64,000 nucleotides of DNA. It comes from Cellulomonas taurus (GTDB lineage: Bacteria > Actinomycetota > Actinomycetes > Actinomycetales > Cellulomonadaceae). The stretch's first letter is position 1. Each line of letters begins with the position of its first letter. The position numbers and the translations under genes are program-made. The stretch is from positions 1,674,001 to 1,738,000 of the forward strand of contig NZ_CP051884.1 in NCBI RefSeq assembly GCF_012931845.1, written 5' to 3'. Under the pieces are notes generated by a model. That model saw only the letters and a list, made by a program, of their open reading frames with translations, was not told the DNA's origin and made no database searches. This document shows positions 59,021 through 64,000 of the stretch, piece by piece.

Positions 59021-59941
59021 ATGTCAGTCACCCCTTCGTCCCTCCAGGCCCATGCGTTGGTGAAGCGCTACGGGCGCGTGACCGCCGTCGACCAGCTGTC
59101 CTTCCAGGTCAGACCGGGCATCGTCACCGGCTTCCTGGGGCCGAACGGGGCGGGCAAGTCGACGACGCTGCGGATGTTCCTCGGATTGGACAAGCCGACC
59201 AGCGGCGCGGCGACCGTCGGCGGTCTGCGTGTGCGAGAGGTCGCGCATCCGCTCCGCACCGTCGGCGCGATGCTGGACGCCCGGGCCGTGCACCCCCGCC
59301 GCACGGCGGTGGACCATCTCGCCGCGGTGGCTCGCGCCGGAGCCGTGCCGCGCGCCCGGGTCGCCGAGGTGCTGGAGCTGGTCGGGCTCGGCGCGGCCGC
59401 GAACCGTCGCGCCGGAGACTTCTCCCTGGGGATGAAGCAGCGGCTGGGCATCGCCACCGCACTGATCGGCGACCCCGGCATCGTGATCTTCGACGAGCCG
59501 CTGAACGGCCTGGACCCGGAGGGGATCCGGTGGGCCCGGTCGCTGATGCGCGATCTGGCCGCACAGGGCCGCACCGTGCTGTTCTCCAGCCATCTGATGG
59601 GCGAGATGGAACTCACCGCCGACCATCTGATCGTCGTCCACCGCGGACGGCTGCTGGCCGACCAGCCGCTGACCAGCTTCATCACGGACCACACCACCGA
59701 GCGGGTCCGGGTGCGCACGCAGGACCGGGACGCCCTGATCTCCGCCCTCGACCGCGCCGGGCTCCGCGCGGCACCCGACCCGTCCAGCGCGGACGGGATC
59801 GACGTCCGAGGCACCACCACCGGCCAGGTCGGTCACGTCGCCGCCACCGCCGCCATCGCGCTGTCCGAACTGCGCGCCGTCCGGGAGTCCCTGGAAGACG
59901 TGTTCCTCACCATGACCTCGACCCAGCAGGGAGCTGCCTGA
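59021..59941 (+). CDS. ABC transporter ATP-binding protein
   Basis: 306 residues. Walker A GPNGAGKST, Q-loop region, a signature of the type FSLGMKQRLG, Walker B IVIFDEPLNGLDPEG and switch His in SSHLM. A C-terminal domain typical of drug/bacitracin exporters (DrrA/BcrA-like) follows. No ribosome site; a -10 hexamer sits seven bases upstream, so the mRNA is probably leaderless. Followed after one base by the permease. Confidence 0.95.
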   Translation: MSVTPSSLQAHALVKRYGRVTAVDQLSFQVRPGIVTGFLGPNGAGKSTTLRMFLGLDKPTSGAATVGGLRVREVAHPLRTVGAMLDARAVHPRRTAVDHLAAVARAGAVPRARVAEVLELVGLGAAANRRAGDFSLGMKQRLGIATALIGDPGIVIFDEPLNGLDPEGIRWARSLMRDLAAQGRTVLFSSHLMGEMELTADHLIVVHRGRLLADQPLTSFITDHTTERVRVRTQDRDALISALDRAGLRAAPDPSSADGIDVRGTTTGQVGHVAATAAIALSELRAVRESLEDVFLTMTSTQQGAA

Positions 59942-59942
59942 G

Positions 59943-60698
59943 ATGGACCTTCTCGCCTCGGAATGGATCAAGGCCCGCAGTATCCGCACCACCTGGATCC
60001 TGGCGATCGGCACCGTGCTGGTCACCGTCATGGTCAGCCTGCTGGGGATCAGCGGCCTGCTGGCCGACTGGCAGGCGCGGCTGCCGCAGGACTACGACCC
60101 CACCGGCATCAGCTTCAAGGGCATCCTGGTCGGACAGATCCTGATCGCCACCCTCGGCGCCCAGACCTTCACCAGCGAGTACGCGACCGGACAGATCATC
60201 ACCAGCCTGGCCATCGTCCCCCGCCGGGGCGTGTTGCTGGCCAGCAAGACCGCGATCACCGTGCTGATCGCCCTGGCGACCGCGGTGCTCACCGTGGCCG
60301 CCAGTGTCGGCGCGAGCCAGGCGGCCCTCGCCGCCGCCGGGTTGCCGACCGCCGACCTCACCGACCCGGACGCGATCCGGGCGATCCTGTGCGCGGTCGG
60401 CTACCTGGTGCTCACGGCGGTGTTCGGCGTCGCCCTGGGCGCCCTCACCCGTTCCTCCTCCGGTGCGCTGGCCGTCGCGGTGAGCGTGGGGCTGCTCGTC
60501 CCCGCCCTCGCACCCGGCCTGCCCGGCGTGGTGGGCGAGTTCGCGGGCACCTACTGGCCCACCACCGCCGGTCAGAGCTCCTACACGATCACCGCCGACG
60601 GACCGCTGCCCGGAGCTGCCGGACTCGCGGTGATGGCCGTCTTCACGCTCTGGACGACCCTGGCCGCCCAGCTCACGCTCAAGACCCGCGACGCCTGA
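59943..60698 (+). CDS. ABC-2 type permease
   Basis: 251 residues with six hydrophobic segments: the N-terminal LLASEWIKARSIRTTWILAIGTV, a cytoplasmic FTSEYATGQIITSLAIVPRRGVLLASK coupling part, and four more helices. With the preceding ATPase it forms an export system of the NatAB/BcrAB kind, controlled by the TetR. Cargo may be a drug or lipid. Confidence 0.92.
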   Translation: MDLLASEWIKARSIRTTWILAIGTVLVTVMVSLLGISGLLADWQARLPQDYDPTGISFKGILVGQILIATLGAQTFTSEYATGQIITSLAIVPRRGVLLASKTAITVLIALATAVLTVAASVGASQAALAAAGLPTADLTDPDAIRAILCAVGYLVLTAVFGVALGALTRSSSGALAVAVSVGLLVPALAPGLPGVVGEFAGTYWPTTAGQSSYTITADGPLPGAAGLAVMAVFTLWTTLAAQLTLKTRDA

Positions 60699-60720
60699 GG
60701 CGCCGGGCGGTCACCTCCCC

Positions 60721-61680
60721 TCACACCCGCAGCTCGACCCCCGCCATCGCCTCCACCTGCGCCCACACCCGACCCGCCACGTCGGCGCCGGGTGCCGCGG
60801 TGCGCTCGGGCGTCGGCAGTCGCACCGGCAGCCCCCGGGTGCCGCCGGCCGGACCGAAGTACTCCCCGCCGCGCGCGGTGGGATCGGTCAGTGCCCGCAC
60901 CCCTGGCCAGGCGGCCGCGTCCTTGCCCTGCGCCCACGGGGTGTACGGGTTGCGCTGATACGGCGTCGACGCGTCCCGGATCCCGGGCCGCTCCGGGGTG
61001 CGGGCGTCGACCCCGACGCCGGGGTGGCTGAGCACGGAGACGACCGGCCGACCGGCGGCACGCAGGCGGCGGTCCAGCTCGTAGGCCAGCACCTCGGTCA
61101 CCGCCTTGGCCTTCGCGTAGGCGACGACGCCCAGGCGCGGGACCTTCGCCGGCTCGGCGAACCCGGGGCGGAACCGCCGGACGAAGTTGGTGGAGGCGTG
61201 CACCACCCGGCCCGTGCCGCCGTGGGCCTCGGCGGTCGCGGTGAGCGCGGGCAGCAGTCCGGCGAGCAGTCGCAGGTGCCCGACCACGTGGGTGCCCAGG
61301 ATCAGGGGCAGTCCGTCGGCGGTGCGGGCGCGGGCCTGCATCGACATCGCGCCCCCGTTGAGGAACACCCCGTCGAGTCGGTCCAGCTCAGTGAGGGCGG
61401 CCACCGCATCGTCGATGGCGGCCAGTGACCCGAGTTCCAGCACGACGCTGCGGACCCGGGCCTGCGGGGTCCGGGTCAGGATGGCGTCACGGGCGCGGGC
61501 GAGCTTGGCCGCAGACCGCGACGCCAGGACCACCTCGGCGCCCGCCGCGGCGAGTTGCTCGGCCGCGAAGTACCCGATCCCGGCCGTGGCCCCGGTGACG
61601 ACGACGGTGCGCCCGTCCTGCCGTGGCAGGTGGGCCGGGTCCCAGGCGATGGTGTCGGTGCTGGGCATGGTCTCGGTCAT
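60721..61680 (-). CDS. SDR family oxidoreductase (retinol dehydrogenase-like)
   Basis: 319 residues. TGATAGIGYFAAEQLA cofactor motif, NGGAM in place of NNAG, catalytic Ser in VHASTN and Tyr/Lys in YAKAKAV. Length and C terminus are those of the WWOX/retinol dehydrogenase-like group. Divergent from the TetR at 61764 with two operator copies in the gap. Confidence 0.9.
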   Translation of the reverse strand: MTETMPSTDTIAWDPAHLPRQDGRTVVVTGATAGIGYFAAEQLAAAGAEVVLASRSAAKLARARDAILTRTPQARVRSVVLELGSLAAIDDAVAALTELDRLDGVFLNGGAMSMQARARTADGLPLILGTHVVGHLRLLAGLLPALTATAEAHGGTGRVVHASTNFVRRFRPGFAEPAKVPRLGVVAYAKAKAVTEVLAYELDRRLRAAGRPVVSVLSHPGVGVDARTPERPGIRDASTPYQRNPYTPWAQGKDAAAWPGVRALTDPTARGGEYFGPAGGTRGLPVRLPTPERTAAPGADVAGRVWAQVEAMAGVELRV

Positions 61681-61699
61681 GGCGTCCTCGTCTCGAAGT

Positions 61700-61712
61700 G
61701 GATGGTCTATCC
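61700..61712. promoter_or_regulatory. Operator copy 1, SDR/TetR pair
   Basis: GGATGGTCTATCC; copy 2 thirty bases away differs in a single base. Each is an imperfect palindrome with GGAT/ATCC ends. Confidence 0.65.
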
Positions 61713-61729
61713 GGTCTGGCGACCATACC

Positions 61730-61742
61730 GGATGGGCTATCC
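61730..61742. promoter_or_regulatory. Operator copy 2, SDR/TetR pair
   Basis: GGATGGGCTATCC, 9 bp before the -10-like TACCGT of the TetR gene. Confidence 0.65.
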
Positions 61743-61763
61743 GCTTCTGCTACCGTGACCCGC

Positions 61764-62303
61764 ATGCCACAGCTGCGCTCCGACGCCGCCCGCAGCCGCG
61801 AACGCATCCTGGCCGCGGCCGCCGACCACGACCGCGCGAGCCTGCGCCTCAACGACGTCGCCCGGGCCGCCGGGGTGGGCGTCGGCACGGTGTACCGGCA
61901 CTTCCCCACCGTCGACGCGCTGGTCGAGGCACTGGCCGCCGACACGGTCCGGCAGGCACTCACCGCCGCGCGCACCGCCCTGAGCACTGAGGACCCGGGC
62001 CGCGCCTTCCACGGGTTCCTGTCCACGGTGCTGGATTTGCTGCTCACCGACGACGGGTTGCAGCCGGTGCTGCTCGCGGAGGAGGGATCGTCCACCGAGG
62101 TCGGACGCGCGAAGACCGAACTGATCGAGACCGCCGCCGTGCTGCTCGACCGCGCGCAGCGGGCCGGGGCGGTGCGCCCCGAACTCACCCTGCCGCAGCT
62201 GATGCACCTGGCGTGCGGGGCCGAGCACGCGGTCCGGCTCGGGACCTCCGACGATCGCGGGACCATCGCCGCCGTGCTGCTCGCGGGGCTTCGCCCGGCC
62301 TGA
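61764..62303 (+). CDS. TetR family regulator
   Basis: 179 residues: start helix SRERILAAAADHD, HTH RLNDVARAAGVGVGTVYRHFPTVDALVEAL, and a C-terminal domain like that of SDR-associated TetR proteins. No ribosome site; TACCGT (61751-61756) is seven bases before the ATG, hence probably leaderless. Likely represses the divergent SDR gene. Confidence 0.93.
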   Translation: MPQLRSDAARSRERILAAAADHDRASLRLNDVARAAGVGVGTVYRHFPTVDALVEALAADTVRQALTAARTALSTEDPGRAFHGFLSTVLDLLLTDDGLQPVLLAEEGSSTEVGRAKTELIETAAVLLDRAQRAGAVRPELTLPQLMHLACGAEHAVRLGTSDDRGTIAAVLLAGLRPA

Positions 62304-62321
62304 GTCGACTGACGGCAGCCG

Positions 62322-62585
62322 TCACCGGCGGGCGGCGACCCGCATCCGCCAGGCCACCACGGCGGCGACCACCGCGACCAGCAGCAGGACGACCCCTCGG
62401 ACCATCGCCTCCTGCGCGTGGGCCAGCATCGCGTGCCCGAGGTCCTCGTCCGTCTGCGCCCACCGACCGGCGATGTACCACCGGTTGCCCCAGCGGAAGC
62501 CGTCCGCCACGGCCAGGACGAAGGCCAGCGTGGCGATCACCTCGACCACCGCCCGCGATCCCGCGTGCGTCCTGTGCTCCCCCAC
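62322..62585 (-). CDS. Small two-pass membrane protein
   Basis: 87 residues with two hydrophobic helices (VVEVIATLAFVLAVADGF and VVLLLVAVVAAVVAW) separated by a polar loop with Trp and Tyr. Basic C terminus. Function unknown. It is between the TetR and the ketopantoate reductase-like gene. Confidence 0.65.
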   Translation of the reverse strand: MGEHRTHAGSRAVVEVIATLAFVLAVADGFRWGNRWYIAGRWAQTDEDLGHAMLAHAQEAMVRGVVLLLVAVVAAVVAWRMRVAARR

Positions 62586-62630
62586 GACTCCCCCTCGCCC
62601 ACCGTCGTCACGTCACGCCACGTCACCGGT

Positions 62631-63545
62631 TCAGCCGGGTCCGTCACTGGTCGCGGCCAGCAGCGTCGCCACCGCGTCGCTGATCGGCGTCGCGATCCCG
62701 TGCGCCTGCCCGCGGCGTCGGATCACGCCGTTGCGGACGTCCCACTCCAACGGTCGGCCCGCTTCCCGGTCGGCGAGGATCGATGTGCCCAGATCGGCGG
62801 GTGCGGAGCGGAAGCCGGCCAGGATGCGCTCGCAGTCGTCCCGGTCCAGTGCCGCGCCCTCGGCCCGGGCCACCGCCAGGCACTCGGCCAGGTAGTCCCG
62901 GGTCAGGGCGGCCACGTCGTCGCGCTGGAACATCCCGGAGCGGCGACCGGTCAGCGCCATCAACCCGGCGGCGGCGTTCTGCAGCAGCTTGCGCCAGGCC
63001 ACGGTGGTGAAGTCGTCGGTCAGCTCGACGGCGCAGCGGGTCCCGGACAGGGCGGCCTGGACGCTCCGGGCGTCGGGGACGTCCGGCAGGGTGAGTCGCG
63101 GTGCCGCGCGCAGCCGGACGGTGGTGGCCGATTCCCGCACGGCAGGGAACCAGACCACCGCGGGCACGACGGTCCCGGGGACCAGAGGCTGGACGGCGGC
63201 GATCTGCTCCACCCCGTTCTGCAGGACGCAGACCACGGTCCGCTCGCCGCACAGCGCTGACAGCCAGGGGGCCGCCGCGGTCGTCTGGGTCGCCTTGACC
63301 GCCAGGAAGACCAGGTCCACCGGGTGCTCGACGGTGCCGGGGTCGGTGTGCACCGGGCCGGGCGCGTCGACGGCGCCCTGCTCGGATTCCAGGCGCAGTG
63401 CCGGCGCGGCGGTCCGGCCGGCGACGAACGGGGTGTGCCCGCGCTCGTGCAACACGGCCGCGATGGTGGTGCCGATCGCCCCGGGGCCGATGATCGCGAT
63501 CCTGTCCGGGCGAGGGTCCGGGTGCGTGGCGGAGCCGGAGGTCAT
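62631..63545 (-). CDS. Ketopantoate reductase family protein (PanE/ApbA-like)
   Basis: 304 residues from the ATG at 63545. N-terminal NADP site IAIIGPGAIGTTIAAVL, the AVKATQT segment, VVCVLQNGVEQ, and the catalytic Lys and Asn in WRKLLQNAAAG; C-terminal ApbA_C domain with Ser in ISDAVATLL. Such enzymes reduce 2-dehydropantoate in pantothenate synthesis, but stand-alone relatives with other substrates are frequent, so the symbol is left open. Confidence 0.88.
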   Translation of the reverse strand: MTSGSATHPDPRPDRIAIIGPGAIGTTIAAVLHERGHTPFVAGRTAAPALRLESEQGAVDAPGPVHTDPGTVEHPVDLVFLAVKATQTTAAAPWLSALCGERTVVCVLQNGVEQIAAVQPLVPGTVVPAVVWFPAVRESATTVRLRAAPRLTLPDVPDARSVQAALSGTRCAVELTDDFTTVAWRKLLQNAAAGLMALTGRRSGMFQRDDVAALTRDYLAECLAVARAEGAALDRDDCERILAGFRSAPADLGTSILADREAGRPLEWDVRNGVIRRRGQAHGIATPISDAVATLLAATSDGPG

Positions 63546-63654
63546 GGTCCCGACGGTAGCCCCGGTCGTGGGGCGCGGACCACGGGTTGTCATTACTGTC
63601 TCTGCTCGGGGGCAGGGTCGATCCCGTTCCCCGTTGCGAGCCGGAGGGGGCGGA

Positions 63655-64000
63655 GTGAGGCAGTTCGTGCTGCGGTGCGTGGTCACCGTGACGCTGGTGC
63701 TGGGTCTGAACTACATCCTGTGGCGGTGGTGGGACTCGGTGAACTGGTCGGCCTGGTGGATCGCCGTCCCGCTGGTGCTGGCCGAGACCTACTCGTTCAT
63801 CGACGTGGCGTTGTTCGGGGCGACGATGTGGCGGGCCAGGAATCGACCCGCTCCCCCGGCACCCACCGACGGCCTCACGGTGGACGTGTTCGTGACCACC
63901 TACGACGAGCCGGTCGACCTGGTGATGCGCACAGCCGTCGCCGCCCGGGACATCCGTTACCCGCATCGCACCTGGGTGCTGGACGACGGGTCCCGCCCGG
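63655..64000 (+). CDS. Cellulose-synthase-like glycosyltransferase, 3' truncated
   Basis: GTG start with GGAGGGGG five bases upstream; the frame is open to the window end, 115 residues visible. Two membrane helices (about 5-20 and 30-55, with WRWWDSVNWSAWWIAVPLVLAE), then the GT-A start TVDVFVTTYDEPVDLVMRT and the donor-site motif TWVLDDGSRP. This is the BcsA/cellulose synthase type of family 2 enzymes. It may extrude a polysaccharide; the c-di-GMP-binding PilZ part, if present, would lie outside. Confidence 0.85.
   Translation, partial: MRQFVLRCVVTVTLVLGLNYILWRWWDSVNWSAWWIAVPLVLAETYSFIDVALFGATMWRARNRPAPPAPTDGLTVDVFVTTYDEPVDLVMRTAVAARDIRYPHRTWVLDDGSRP

Noticed and set aside
1-64000. tRNA, rRNA, CRISPR arrays and prophage structural genes
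   Set aside because: None was seen on either strand; a dedicated tRNA search could still reveal one that I missed.

Overview
The window looks like a chromosomal segment of a high-GC, Gram-positive actinobacterium. The GC content is very high and GTG and TTG starts are frequent. Other markers are ANTAR and WYL regulators, sortase-anchored surface proteins with LAXTG and LPXTG motifs, mycothiol-type arsenate reductases and several apparently leaderless promoters. A motile Micrococcales member of the Cellulomonas kind is my best guess. That is inference, because no rRNA or marker gene is present.

Layout. 1-5 kb: the end of an EI24 membrane protein, then a GH42 beta-galactosidase, a sugar-type MFS transporter and a TetR regulator, linked by an operator found at both target promoters. 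5-10.5 kb: signalling genes (chemoreceptor, RsbW-like kinase, STAS antagonist, PAS-ANTAR regulator) and a TetR pair with duplicated operators. 10.6-13.6 kb: a translationally coupled iron-redox enzyme, glycosyltransferase and CDGSH cluster, then a flavin-type oxidase. 13.6-18.1 kb: two tandem secreted RCC1-repeat proteins ending in LAHTG; the second has a stop codon inside its signal peptide. 18.2-25.4 kb: SpoIIE-type phosphatase, RibD-like reductase, SDR, DeoR regulator, NudK-like hydrolase, then a response regulator fused to a PIG-L deacetylase and its sensor kinase.

25.6-34.6 kb is an accessory arsenic island. A three-gene recombination module (complete tyrosine recombinase, small HTH protein, zinc-ribbon recombinase-like protein) sits behind three copies of a palindromic operator. 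It is followed by a small toxin/antitoxin-like locus, then Acr3 efflux, an ArsR-ArsC fusion, ArsC, ArsM coupled to a 64-residue cysteine protein, ArsR and ArsN1. The stretch from 34.6 to 41.5 kb is patchy: orphan membrane proteins, three copies of a 45-bp repeat, an IS3-type transposase remnant, a RelE-type remnant and a divergent SDR/TetR pair. This looks like a worn integration zone.

42.5-64 kb returns to ordinary content: a third RCC1 protein (LPITG), WYL regulators, a secreted NucA/NucB nuclease with a possible partner, an ArsR-MFS operon, a GGDEF/EAL protein, a DUF4118 protein, a second chemoreceptor, a choloylglycine-type hydrolase, a TetR-controlled ABC exporter, SDR/TetR, a ketopantoate-reductase-like gene and the start of a cellulose-synthase-like glycosyltransferase. 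A recurring theme is a regulator divergent from its target, with a visible inverted repeat between them. All assignments come from reading motifs and comparing with remembered families; no database search was run.
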